DNA from: CAYNSB01 sp964399625
GTDB taxonomy: Bacteria > Planctomycetota > Phycisphaerae > Phycisphaerales > UBA1924
Direction of reading: 5' to 3'
Length of the DNA: 64,000 nucleotides
Assembly: GCA_964399625.1 (NCBI GenBank)
Contig: CAYNSB010000002.1
Span: 34,938-98,937, forward strand
Position numbers and translations under genes: made by a program. Within the stretch, counting starts at the first letter, position 1. Each line of letters opens with the position of its first letter. Shown here piece after piece: positions 15,911 through 24,065 of the stretch. A model generated the notes under the pieces. That model did not search any database. It was not told the DNA's origin and was given only the letters and a program-made list of their open reading frames with translations.

Positions 15911-17619
15911 CCGCGCCCCGGCGGGTTCACGTGCGGACGCGAGGCGAAGCGGTACGCGCACGTCACGCCCATGAACACCCAGAAGAGGTTGTTCCACGCG
16001 AGCGCCCCCACCCGCGCGGACTTGGTGATGTGGTACCACTCCCACTGACGCAGCGGAATCCAGGGGGAGAGGTTCCACAGCGCCCGCGGCGCGCCCGGCG
16101 CGGCGAAGTAGTACGGGCGGTGCCCGTACTCGGCGAGGAACGAGCCGGGCACGACCATCAGCCCGTAGACCATCATGATGAGCGCTCCGGAGAGCACGCC
16201 CAATCGCACCGAGCCCTCGCGCGCGATGCGGATTCCCGCATACCCGATAAGCGAGCCCAAGGGCCAGATGATCGCGTCGTGGCGATCGCTCGCGAACCAG
16301 CAGACGGCGAGCCACGCCGGCAGCGAGAGGAGCGCGATCGCGATCATCAGCGCCGCCGCGCCACGCGTGCGCGTCCGCGAGCCGCCCAGCGGCACGGCGA
16401 TTGGCGCGACCTTTGGGATCGCCGGACGATCATGCCCGAATCGCGAGACGAGCGCCGCGATGCGTGCCGATTCGCCTGGGATCTGACTCGACGCCGGCCC
16501 CTCTGCCGACGCGACGGCCTTGGCGGCACGCTCGTCGCGCTGGTTCGCGGCCTTGTAATCCCGCACGCTCGCGAGGTAGATGAGCATCCGCCGGCGCGCC
16601 TCGTCCGTCAGCTCCAGCCCGAGCTCGCGATAGATGCGCTCGATCGTGCCCATCGGATCGGCAACAAGATCCTCGTAGCGGATCTCGACGAGCGAGCCCG
16701 AAGGGAGCACGCCCGATTCGCGCAGGTACTTGTCCTCGCTGTCGAGGTACTCGCGGACGACGCGCTCGCGGACGGACTCATCATCGGGCGGATGCTGCAG
16801 CCCGAAGACGCTCAGGCGGTGCCCCATGTTGACGTTGGACTTGATCACGGCCGCGGGATCGCGCGAGATGTGCACGAACCTCGCGTTCGCCGGGAGCAGG
16901 CGCGCGAGCTCCGCGACGCGCGCGGTGTGGCTCGGGCTCTTGAGCAGGATGCCCCGCGAGGGCGAGAGCCACGCAAGCTTCTGCAGAAACGCCCACTGCA
17001 GGAATCGCCAGCGCGAGAGCTCGCGTGGGTTGAGACGCGCCAGATCATGGAACCGCTCGTAGTGCGATTGCGCGCGGGGCAGCACGAAGCGACCCAGCAA
17101 AGGGCTCGCGCACGCCCAGGAGTTGGTCGCGAAGTCGTCCTCCGCGGGCCAGTCCGGGCCGATCGCGACATCGTCCTGCGGGCGCGTGCCCGAGAGGAAC
17201 GGGATCATGAAGAACCGCAGGAACGACCAGCTTGCCCAGAAGCCCTGCGGGCACAGCGCCTGCGACCACGTCGGCGTGCGCAGGCGCGGATCGCAGGACA
17301 GGAGATAGTGCAGGTGCGTCGTGCCCGAGCGGAAGTAGCCCAGCACGATGAGCGCGCCCGGGGCGTGCTCGAGCTTCCCACCGACGGCTCGATAGCGCCA
17401 CCTGAGGATCGGGGAGAGGATCAATCGCTCGGGGAGCGTGCCGATTGTCGAGAGCGTGGAGACGAAGAGGGCGAAGGCGAGCCGCGGCCAGTAGAGGATG
17501 GGGATCCAGACGCGCGGGGCGAAGAGGGCCCGCGCCCAGCAATCGAGCGGGGCGAAGGCCATGAAGTGGGGATAGGGCCAGGGGAGCATGGACAAGACGC
17601 CGAATAGCCCGCGGGCCAT
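15907..17619 (-). CDS. Sulfotransferase fused to a C-terminal membrane domain
   Basis: 570 residues from ATG 17619 (MARGLFGVLSMLPWPYPHFM); a start at 17589 is also possible. The sulfotransferase domain shows the PAPS 5'-phosphosulfate loop GYFRSGTTHLHYLL (about 92-105) and the 3'-phosphate motif VHISRDPAAVIKSN (about 247-260). RYEDLVADPMGTIERIY comes later, as in the Sulfotransfer_3 group. After about residue 420 come four or five hydrophobic segments (MIAIALLSLPAWLAVCWF, WPLGSLIGYAGIRIA, LGVLSGALIMMVYGLMVV and a last near NNLFWVFMGVT). PAPS-dependent sulfation of a glycan or lipid near the membrane is likely. The fusion of this enzyme to a polytopic tail is unusual. Upstream lies a divergent mqnE. 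Confidence 0.8.
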   Translation of the reverse strand: MARGLFGVLSMLPWPYPHFMAFAPLDCWARALFAPRVWIPILYWPRLAFALFVSTLSTIGTLPERLILSPILRWRYRAVGGKLEHAPGALIVLGYFRSGTTHLHYLLSCDPRLRTPTWSQALCPQGFWASWSFLRFFMIPFLSGTRPQDDVAIGPDWPAEDDFATNSWACASPLLGRFVLPRAQSHYERFHDLARLNPRELSRWRFLQWAFLQKLAWLSPSRGILLKSPSHTARVAELARLLPANARFVHISRDPAAVIKSNVNMGHRLSVFGLQHPPDDESVRERVVREYLDSEDKYLRESGVLPSGSLVEIRYEDLVADPMGTIERIYRELGLELTDEARRRMLIYLASVRDYKAANQRDERAAKAVASAEGPASSQIPGESARIAALVSRFGHDRPAIPKVAPIAVPLGGSRTRTRGAAALMIAIALLSLPAWLAVCWFASDRHDAIIWPLGSLIGYAGIRIAREGSVRLGVLSGALIMMVYGLMVVPGSFLAEYGHRPYYFAAPGAPRALWNLSPWIPLRQWEWYHITKSARVGALAWNNLFWVFMGVTCAYRFASRPHVNPPGRG

Positions 17620-17753
17620 TTCGGAGCGTGAAGCGGGGGCGAGTCTAGAGGTACGGGAGTGGCCTGGAACGGCCTGGAGACGTATACTTTCACGACTTTC
17701 TGAAAGAATTGGGCAGTTCCGCCTCACGCCCCACGCGGAGACACGCAGGCACC

Positions 17754-19178
17754 ATGACTACCGCGATTTCGACGGCTCTGCAGGCAGCCACCGCGGCACT
17801 GGGCATCGGGGCCCGCCCGCACGCGCTGCGACCCCGGCACGATGACCGCCTGGACCCCATCCGCGACAAGGTCCAGCGCGGCGAGCGCCTCACCCTTGAT
17901 GAGGGGCGCATCCTGTTCACCACGCCGGACGTCTGGAGCGTGTGCGAACTGGCGGACACGGTGCGTCGGCGCCTGCACGGCGACGCCGCGTACTACAACA
18001 TCAACCGCCACCTGAACTACTCGAACATCTGCGCGCTCTCGTGCAAGTTCTGCGAGTTCTACCGCAAGAAGGACGACGAGGGCGCGTACACGCGCGACAT
18101 GGCGTATGTCCGCGACGAGGTCGCCAAGGCGGTTGAGGGCGGGGCGACGGAGATGCACATCGTCGGCGGGCTGCACCCGTACCTTCCGTGGGACTACTAC
18201 CCGGAGCTCGTTCGGACGGTGCGCGAGACGGCCCGCTCGCTCGGGAGCGATTTGCACGTGAAGGCGTTCACGGCCGTGGAGATCGTGCACCTGGCGCGCA
18301 TCGCCAAGGTGTACAAGCAGGACGATCGTCGCGCGGGCATCCGCTGGGTGCTCGAGCGACTGAAGGAAGCGGGCCTTGGGAGCCTGCCCGGCGGCGGGGC
18401 CGAGGTCTTCGACGATCGCGTGCACGACGAGGCGTACAAGGGCAAGATCCGCAGCGACGTGTGGCTGGATGTTCATCGCGTCGCGCACGAGCTTGGGCTG
18501 AACACCAACGCGACGATGCTCTACGGGCACATCGAGTCGATCGACGATCGCCTCGCGCACATGGACATGCTCCGCCGGGCGCAGGACGAGGCGCTGGCGA
18601 GGATGGGGTACGAAGGCACCGAGGCATCGAGGCGCCAGGGCATTGAGCAGGGCGAGAGCGGGCACCTCGGATACACGGGGCACGAGGGGGACGGGGCGCC
18701 CGCGATCACGCTGACGAAGCCCGGCACGCCGCTCCCCGAGCACAAGGCGCTGAACACGCCGTCGCTCCGTCACGCCGTCTCGCCGTCGCTGCCGCACGGC
18801 TACTACCAGACGATCATCCCGCTCCCCTTTTTCCCCGATGGCAGCGAGCTTGAACATCTGCCGGGCCCAGCGGGGCTTGAGAACCTGCGGACGCTCGCGG
18901 TGTGCCGGCTGATGCTCGACAACGTGCCGCACGTGAAGGCGTTCTGGATCATGCAGACGCTGAGCATGGCTCAGCTGATGCTCCAGAGCGGGGCGGACGA
19001 CATGGACGGGACGGTGGTGTGGTACGACATCACGAAGGTGGGCGGGGCCGGCACGCACCAGGAAGTGAGCGTGTGGAGCCTGCGCAAGGCGATCCGTGAG
19101 GCCGGGTTCGAAGCGATCGAGCGCGACACGCTGTACCGGAAGATCGCCCGCGAGGGCAAGAGCTGGCGCGTGGGGTGA
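17754..19178 (+). CDS. mqnE: Aminodeoxyfutalosine synthase, radical SAM (menaquinone synthesis)
   Basis: 474 residues from ATG 17754. MqnE joins 3-enolpyruvoyl-oxybenzoate to the adenosyl group of SAM to give aminodeoxyfutalosine. The radical-SAM cluster motif CALSCKFC is present (C93, C97, C100), with YNINRHLNYSNIC before it, HIVGGLHPYLPWDYY after it, and the late motifs IMQTLSMAQLMLQSGADDMD and WYDITKVGGAGTH. The chain is about 65-70 residues longer than usual because of an insertion at about 284-348, between LRRAQDEALARM and YYQTIIPLPFFPD. The insertion is built of short repeats and looks like a later addition. The gene stands alone; mqnB is at 44.8 kb, and the other futalosine genes are not in the window. 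Confidence 0.93.
   Translation: MTTAISTALQAATAALGIGARPHALRPRHDDRLDPIRDKVQRGERLTLDEGRILFTTPDVWSVCELADTVRRRLHGDAAYYNINRHLNYSNICALSCKFCEFYRKKDDEGAYTRDMAYVRDEVAKAVEGGATEMHIVGGLHPYLPWDYYPELVRTVRETARSLGSDLHVKAFTAVEIVHLARIAKVYKQDDRRAGIRWVLERLKEAGLGSLPGGGAEVFDDRVHDEAYKGKIRSDVWLDVHRVAHELGLNTNATMLYGHIESIDDRLAHMDMLRRAQDEALARMGYEGTEASRRQGIEQGESGHLGYTGHEGDGAPAITLTKPGTPLPEHKALNTPSLRHAVSPSLPHGYYQTIIPLPFFPDGSELEHLPGPAGLENLRTLAVCRLMLDNVPHVKAFWIMQTLSMAQLMLQSGADDMDGTVVWYDITKVGGAGTHQEVSVWSLRKAIREAGFEAIERDTLYRKIAREGKSWRVG
18604..18800 (+). repeat. Repeat-derived in-frame insertion inside mqnE
   Basis: The left part has short G-A-rich iterations (gaaggcacc gaggcatc gaggcgcc). The right part has pyrimidine-rich ones, with the 10-mer CGCCGTCGCT exact at 18757 and 18781. 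Encoded text runs from GYEGTEASRRQG to TPSLRHAVSPSLPHG. Ends are approximate. The segment keeps the frame and interrupts a normally continuous part of MqnE. Confidence 0.55.
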
Positions 19179-19269
19179 CCTGGGTATTGATCGCGAGCAC
19201 GCCGCTCGTTAGTCTGCTTGCGGCAGCGGGCGTCCGCTGCACCGATCATGGCGTAGCGAGTGCACGGGC

Positions 19270-19983
19270 GTGCCGACCCATTCCGACCAACAGTCTCACT
19301 CGGGATTGCCCCAGGGCGAGTGGACGCTGCTGCGCGAGATCGTGCTGACGGACCATGACGTGTGCTGCGTCGTGGACACGGACAACCAGATCCGCCTGAT
19401 CAACGAGCGCGGCGCTCGCCTTGTGCTGGGCCTGAGCGCGGGCGAGGCGGTGGGACGGAACCTCCACGAGTGCTTCGCGCCCGAGATGGTCGCGTGGGGC
19501 GAGAAACGCGGGCGCGAGGGCATCGCGCGGCGGCAGCCCTCGCGCGAGGTGGCGATGGTGCGTGCGCGGTGCGTCACGACGACGCTGATCCCGCTGCACG
19601 TGCCCAGCGATGGCGACCTGCTCCTGCTCCGCAGCCGCGTCGCCGATCCCGTTCGCACCACGCTCGAGCGTGCGCTGCAGAACCGGGAGACGTACCCGGT
19701 GCCGACCGCGTACTCCCCGTTCGCCGATCTGGGGTACCTCGCCGCGCTGGACGCGAGGCAGCTCCGCATCGCCCGCGAGCTGGCGCGCGGGTACACCGAA
19801 TCGGAGGTCGCCGCCAACCTGTTCATCCCCGAGGGCGATGTCCGCGGGGCGATCCGCGATATGGGGCGGCAACTCGGCTGGCACGAGCGGCGCGGCGTCG
19901 CGACGCACGCGTACGCGATGGGGCTGCACCTGTACGACGACGACTATTTCTCGGATGTCGTGCTCGAGGCGTGCGCCGGGTAG
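19270..19983 (+). CDS. PAS-domain LuxR-type regulator
   Basis: 237 residues from a GTG start. Residues about 20-110 look like a PAS sensor (CVVDTDNQIRLINERGARLV, then EAVGRNLHECFAPEMV). A LuxR-type DNA-binding helix-turn-helix follows at about 160-215: LDARQLRIARELARGYTESE, VAANLFIPEGDVRGAIRDMG. The typical LuxR 'ILRLLAEGLSNKEIA' pattern is degenerate here. No phosphoreceiver or kinase is encoded nearby, so it may sense a ligand or redox state directly; three cysteines lie in the PAS part. The gene starts 91 bp after mqnE on the same strand. Its last 40 bp overlap, tail to tail, the thioredoxin-like gene. The targets are unknown. Confidence 0.65.
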   Translation: MPTHSDQQSHSGLPQGEWTLLREIVLTDHDVCCVVDTDNQIRLINERGARLVLGLSAGEAVGRNLHECFAPEMVAWGEKRGREGIARRQPSREVAMVRARCVTTTLIPLHVPSDGDLLLLRSRVADPVRTTLERALQNRETYPVPTAYSPFADLGYLAALDARQLRIARELARGYTESEVAANLFIPEGDVRGAIRDMGRQLGWHERRGVATHAYAMGLHLYDDDYFSDVVLEACAG

Positions 19984-21332
19984 GCGTGCGCGATCACGCA
20001 ACTCCCCTCGCTCAGCCCGGTGTACCGGTCCGCGGGCACGAGCCCGAGCCACGGATCCGTGCGCGGCGTGAGGAACAGTTCCGCGTACACACGCGAGTTC
20101 ACGTCCGCGAGCGACATCCTGCCGCGGGATTCCAGAAGCCAGACCAGCGCCTGCCGACGGAAGCGGTAGAGGTTTCGAACCGAGTCCTCCGCGATGGAGC
20201 GCTCGAAGTTGTCGATGGTCCGCTGGCGGGCGTCTGCATCCTTGAATGCCTCTGGATTCTGCTCGCCCATGAGCGCGAGGCTCCGCGCGTGCAGGCGGGC
20301 GTCGGGGCGATGGCGATCGGCCAGGGCCGACCAGAGCGTCTCGTCCGCGGTGCTCGGGCTCGCGGGGCCCGACGCCCAGAGGGGCTCGATCGCGCTCAGC
20401 ATCGCGCGCTCGCCGCCCATCGATTTGCCGATGGCCCGGGGCGCGGCCTGCATCGCATCGGGCACGCGAGGCTCGCGAACCAGCCGCCCCTCTCCCGCGC
20501 GAGACTTGACGATCGCGCGCGCGTCGGCACGCTCGGCGATGGGCGCCGTGGGTGGCGCTGAAGCGGGCTTGGCCGGCGGTGTCTGCGGAACGCCGATCAG
20601 GCGCTCGGGCTGGTTCGACGTCTCGAGCGACCACGACGCGTCGATTTGGCGGATCTGCTGGGCGAGATAGCTCGGGCGTGCGGAGGGCTGTGCGGCGGCG
20701 TCGGCCGCGCTGCCCAGAACGCGCGCGAACGCCACAGGATCGATGAGTCCGGGGAGCACATCGACGACGTTTGCGTTCGCATCGAGCACGTAGTGGGCGC
20801 TGTTGCCCGTGATGGTGCGCTTAAGCGTGCGCCCGTCGCCGTAGTCGATCGTCACCACCGGCACGGGGCGTTCGCTCTCCCAGACGAGCACGAATCGCTC
20901 GCGCATGATCGTGGCCACGTCCGGATTCGCGTAGAGCACGGTGCGGAAGAAGCGGGAGTTCGCGCACGAGAACTCGTCGGTGAGTTTGCCCAGAAGCCGC
21001 AGGTAGAGGATCGGCTTGTGCTCGGCCCGCGCCCGGGCCTGGGCGCTCGCCAGGTCCGTGTGCCAGTAGAGGCGCGACCAGATCGCGTCCTTCTGCGCCG
21101 CGACGGCGTCGATCTTCGCCAGCATCGCCGGATCGGGGTTCGCCTCATACGCGCCGAGCAGCTCGCTCAGTCCCTCGGGCCCGCGGGCCCGCAACGCATC
21201 GACAGAACCCGTGGGCTCGGCGCTCGCGAGCAGCCGGCACTCAATCCCGGCGGGGGGCCGGGCGGGCGGCTGGGCGAGCGCGATCGGGGCGAGTGCGAGC
21301 GGCATCACGAGCAGGCGAGCGAGACGTGGCAT
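19944..21332 (-). CDS. Secreted thioredoxin-fold-like protein
   Basis: 462 residues. The start is ATG 21332, with GGGAG six nt upstream and an immediate signal peptide (MPRLARLLVMPLALAPIALA). The part at about 85-205 resembles a thioredoxin-like fold: a helix with HKPILYLRLLGK as the first strand, then FSCANSRFFRTVLYANPDV where a single Cys (about 123) stands at the active-site position. After that come FVLVWESERP, a strand, and HYVLDANANVVDVLPGL. Similar single-Cys domains occur in planctomycete secreted proteins of unknown role. The middle (about 230-300) is Pro/Ala-rich and probably disordered, and the C-terminal 150 residues are helical. No disulfide-exchange pair CxxC is seen, so redox activity is doubtful. 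Confidence 0.55.
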   Translation of the reverse strand: MPRLARLLVMPLALAPIALAQPPARPPAGIECRLLASAEPTGSVDALRARGPEGLSELLGAYEANPDPAMLAKIDAVAAQKDAIWSRLYWHTDLASAQARARAEHKPILYLRLLGKLTDEFSCANSRFFRTVLYANPDVATIMRERFVLVWESERPVPVVTIDYGDGRTLKRTITGNSAHYVLDANANVVDVLPGLIDPVAFARVLGSAADAAAQPSARPSYLAQQIRQIDASWSLETSNQPERLIGVPQTPPAKPASAPPTAPIAERADARAIVKSRAGEGRLVREPRVPDAMQAAPRAIGKSMGGERAMLSAIEPLWASGPASPSTADETLWSALADRHRPDARLHARSLALMGEQNPEAFKDADARQRTIDNFERSIAEDSVRNLYRFRRQALVWLLESRGRMSLADVNSRVYAELFLTPRTDPWLGLVPADRYTGLSEGSCVIAHAYPAHASSTTSEK

Positions 21333-21458
21333 GGAGGGCTCCCTTCGCGGGCCCGGCTTGGGCCCACGAGGAGACATTCGTCCGAGCGGGCCTGTGCGTT
21401 CGTCACGAATTGGTAACGAGCGACGAGCGCGCCGGCTCGGCGGACGATCCGGCGCCGA

Positions 21459-22007
21459 TCACAGGAATTGCGCGAGCAGATCGCGCCATTCGGCATATCG
21501 GTACTCAACGCCGTGCCTCTCGTGCAGCCCGCGCACACGCTCGTGCATGCGCTCGGAGAGCTCGTGCTGCCAGTGCTGGGCCGAGCGATCGCAGAAATAG
21601 ACGCGGCACGCCAGCGGCTTGATCGCGTGGACCCTGCAGAGGTTCTCCCGCTGGAACGGGCACCCGCCCGCCGCTCGCGCGCTAGCGAGCGTCGCGAGCG
21701 AGAGCACCCGACCCGGATCCCGCGCCGAGCCATCGGCGCCGCGCCCGGCCGGCGCCGCGCCGTGCGCGGGGGATCCATCGAGCCTCGCCACGCAATAGGC
21801 CGTCTCGAGCCCCGTGACGTACAGGCGATGCCCCGCGCGATCGAAGTTGCAGCACCTCCCCGAGGCCCAGCACGCGGGCGCGCGCTCGGCGATCGCGCGG
21901 GCGGTGTCGGCGTAGATCGACTCCAGATCGCTGGCGATGGCGGGATCGCGGGCCGCGACGAGCCAGCGCCGGGGGAGTTCGGGAGGGGCGTGCGCGTGAT
22001 CGCTCAC
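21459..22007 (-). CDS. YkgJ-type cysteine-cluster protein
   Basis: 182 residues. The GTG start overlaps the stop of the SpoIIE phosphatase gene by 4 bp (GTGA), so the two are translationally coupled. Conserved cysteines follow the YkgJ/CxxCxxCC pattern: CWASGRCCNFDRAGH at about 46, then CPFQRENLCRVHAIKPLACR and YFCDRS at about 115-142. They probably bind an iron-sulfur or zinc cluster, but members of the family have no settled function. No signal peptide is visible. Its coupling with a phosphatase of the partner-switch type is notable, and a role as a sensor or output partner is possible but unproven. Confidence 0.75.
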   Translation of the reverse strand: MSDHAHAPPELPRRWLVAARDPAIASDLESIYADTARAIAERAPACWASGRCCNFDRAGHRLYVTGLETAYCVARLDGSPAHGAAPAGRGADGSARDPGRVLSLATLASARAAGGCPFQRENLCRVHAIKPLACRVYFCDRSAQHWQHELSERMHERVRGLHERHGVEYRYAEWRDLLAQFL

Positions 22008-23359
22008 GCCGTGCCCTGGGCGCGCCGTATGACGACGAGGGTCTGATCGTCGGCGCGTGTGCGCGACCCGCCGGTGTACTCGAAGAGGGCCTTGTGGACG
22101 GCGTCGACGATCGCGTCGGGGGCGCATGGGCATGCGCCCACGGCCTCCATGAGGCGGGCGGGGCCGAACATCTCACGCGAGGAGTTGAACGCCTCGGTGA
22201 TGCCGTCGGTGTACAGGATCAGGGTGTCGCCGGCGGCAAGCTGGATCTGTTCGCAGGCGACTTCGTAATCCTCGAAGAGGCCCAGGGGTGGGCCCCCGCC
22301 GGCATCGAGGAAGGTCGATGTGGGACCGTGCCCCGACCCGGCGGGTCGCTTGAGGAGTGGTGGGTTGTGCCCTGCGCGCGCGTAGCGCATGACGCGCGTG
22401 GCAGGGTCGTAGATGGCGAAGAAGGCGGTGACGAAGGAGCCCTCAAGGCCGGCCTCGAGCAGACGCGCATTGGCGTAGCGCATCACGCCGTCGGGGCTGG
22501 TGGCGTCGCGCGCGTCGGGCGTGGAGACGAGGGAGTGAAGGATCGCGTGGAGCATCGCCATGACGGTGGCGGCGGCGGCGCCGTGCCCCGCGACGTCGGC
22601 GATCAGCACGCCCCACTGACCATCGGGCAGTCGGAAAAAGTCGTAGTAGTCCCCGCCCGCCTCGTCGCTGGTGAGATAGCTCGTGGCGATCTCGATGCCG
22701 GCGATGTCCGGAATCTGCCGCGGGAGCAGGGCCCGCTGGACGCGCGCGACCTCCTCGAACTGGTGGCGGAGACGCGTGTTGAGCGCGTTGATCTCCTCCA
22801 TCAGCAGCAGTCGCGTGTTGGTGCCGCCCAGCAGGTTGCCCACGATGAGGGCCTGCTCGAACTCGTCCACGCTGAAGGCGTCGGGCTCCACGCGGCACTG
22901 CACCGTCCAGTACACCGGCTCGCCCGCGTGGTACAGCGGCACGATCATCGCGCTGCGCAGGCCCGCGAGCAGCTCCGAGGCGACGGGGTCGTCGTGCACG
23001 TGCATGTCGCGGATGAGCTTGGGCTTTCCGTCCTCGATGAGCGACCACAGGAATCCGCCCGAGCGCACGGGGATCGCGTCGCGGTTGCGGTAGGGCTCGA
23101 TGGGGTTGTAGACGGCCTGCCCGCGGAGGACCTGCCCGACGTGCACCTGGCGGGTGATGCGGTACTGCGGCGGCTTGAGGTCGCGCGTCGAGAGCGACAG
23201 CACGAACTCCACGGGGCGAAGCGGCCAGTACTTCGCCGCGAAGGCGCGGAGAACGTCCACGGGCGTGCGCGCCAGTGAGATGGAGCGCAGCAACTCGAGG
23301 ATCTGATCGACCCGCCCCGCGTGGGACAGATCGGCGAGCTTGACGTGCGTCGCGGTCAT
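22004..23359 (-). CDS. SpoIIE/RsbU-type PP2C serine phosphatase with N-terminal GAF-like sensor
   Basis: 451 residues from ATG 23359. Residues about 10-190 look like a GAF-type sensor (AMIVPLYHAGEPVYWTVQCR). After a short coiled coil (LNTRLRHQFEEVARVQRALL) comes the PP2C domain from about 215. It shows the family signposts LLPRQIPDIAGIEIATSY, DEAGGDYYDFF (metal-binding Asp), VLIADVAGHGAAAATVMAML, RYARAGHNPPLL, and LILYTDGITEAFN with the second metal Asp; RADDQTLVVIRR closes it. Such enzymes dephosphorylate STAS anti-anti-sigma factors in partner switching. No anti-sigma pair is encoded here. The YkgJ-type gene follows with a 4-bp overlap. Confidence 0.9.
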   Translation of the reverse strand: MTATHVKLADLSHAGRVDQILELLRSISLARTPVDVLRAFAAKYWPLRPVEFVLSLSTRDLKPPQYRITRQVHVGQVLRGQAVYNPIEPYRNRDAIPVRSGGFLWSLIEDGKPKLIRDMHVHDDPVASELLAGLRSAMIVPLYHAGEPVYWTVQCRVEPDAFSVDEFEQALIVGNLLGGTNTRLLLMEEINALNTRLRHQFEEVARVQRALLPRQIPDIAGIEIATSYLTSDEAGGDYYDFFRLPDGQWGVLIADVAGHGAAAATVMAMLHAILHSLVSTPDARDATSPDGVMRYANARLLEAGLEGSFVTAFFAIYDPATRVMRYARAGHNPPLLKRPAGSGHGPTSTFLDAGGGPPLGLFEDYEVACEQIQLAAGDTLILYTDGITEAFNSSREMFGPARLMEAVGACPCAPDAIVDAVHKALFEYTGGSRTRADDQTLVVIRRAQGTA

Positions 23360-23438
23360 GCGAGATGGTAGAAGACAGGAAGGGACCGCGAGACGCCTTC
23401 CCGGCGGATGGAACTGTCCAGATTGCGATTGCGTCCGA

Positions 23439-24047
23439 TCAGTGCACGCACGCGGCCTCGATCGCCCGCGCCCGCTGGGCGCACCCCGCGAGCACGCGGT
23501 CCGCCTCCGCGAGGATCGGCGCTCGCTTGTCCGCGGGCAGCCCCGCCACGTTCACGAGCACGTTCCATCGCGACGCGCGGGCCGCGCTCTCTCCGAGCAC
23601 CGCCGCGATGCCCAGGTCCGAGTGCAGCAGCGTGTTGGTGATCGGCGCCAGCGTCTCGCACAGGCGCAGCAGGTCCGCGCACGTGGCGATGGCGGCCATG
23701 GGAATCTGGATCGACGCCTCGACCGCGGGCCCCCACTGCTCCTTGCGTCGCGGGTCGTCCTCGGGAAGCCTCATCAGCTCGTTGACGAGCGCGTACGCGC
23801 GGGCGTCCTCCTCGGCCAGCTCGAGCAGCACCTCGCGGGCACGCACGAGCGCGCCGGCGGCCCGGGCGAGCGCGTCCTGGTGCGCTGCGAGCCACTTCTT
23901 GCCCAGCGAGTACGCGACGACCATGTGCGCCAGCGACGCCGCGAGCGCGCCCGAGGCGCAGGCGACGGCGCCGCCGCCGGGCGCGGGGGTCTTCGCGCCG
24001 ATCTGGTCCAGCAGTTCCGCGAAGCGGAGGGAGGAGAGCGAGGTCAT
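23439..24047 (-). CDS. Formimidoyltetrahydrofolate cyclodeaminase-family protein
   Basis: 202 residues, all-helical. The N-terminal motif KTPAPGGGAVACASGALAAS is the folate-binding hallmark of the FTCD_C family, followed by a typical region at VEASIQIPMAAIATCADLL. Members release ammonia from 5-formimino-tetrahydrofolate in histidine breakdown, or act in serine/glycine folate metabolism. Histidine-degradation genes are not adjacent, so the role is inferred from the fold alone. The GGAGAGCGAGGTC upstream of ATG 24047 serves as ribosome site. It lies 18 bp after the double glycosyltransferase gene on the same strand, perhaps co-transcribed. Confidence 0.85.
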   Translation of the reverse strand: MTSLSSLRFAELLDQIGAKTPAPGGGAVACASGALAASLAHMVVAYSLGKKWLAAHQDALARAAGALVRAREVLLELAEEDARAYALVNELMRLPEDDPRRKEQWGPAVEASIQIPMAAIATCADLLRLCETLAPITNTLLHSDLGIAAVLGESAARASRWNVLVNVAGLPADKRAPILAEADRVLAGCAQRARAIEAACVH

Positions 24048-24065
24048 GCGGGCAGTGTAGAGGAC

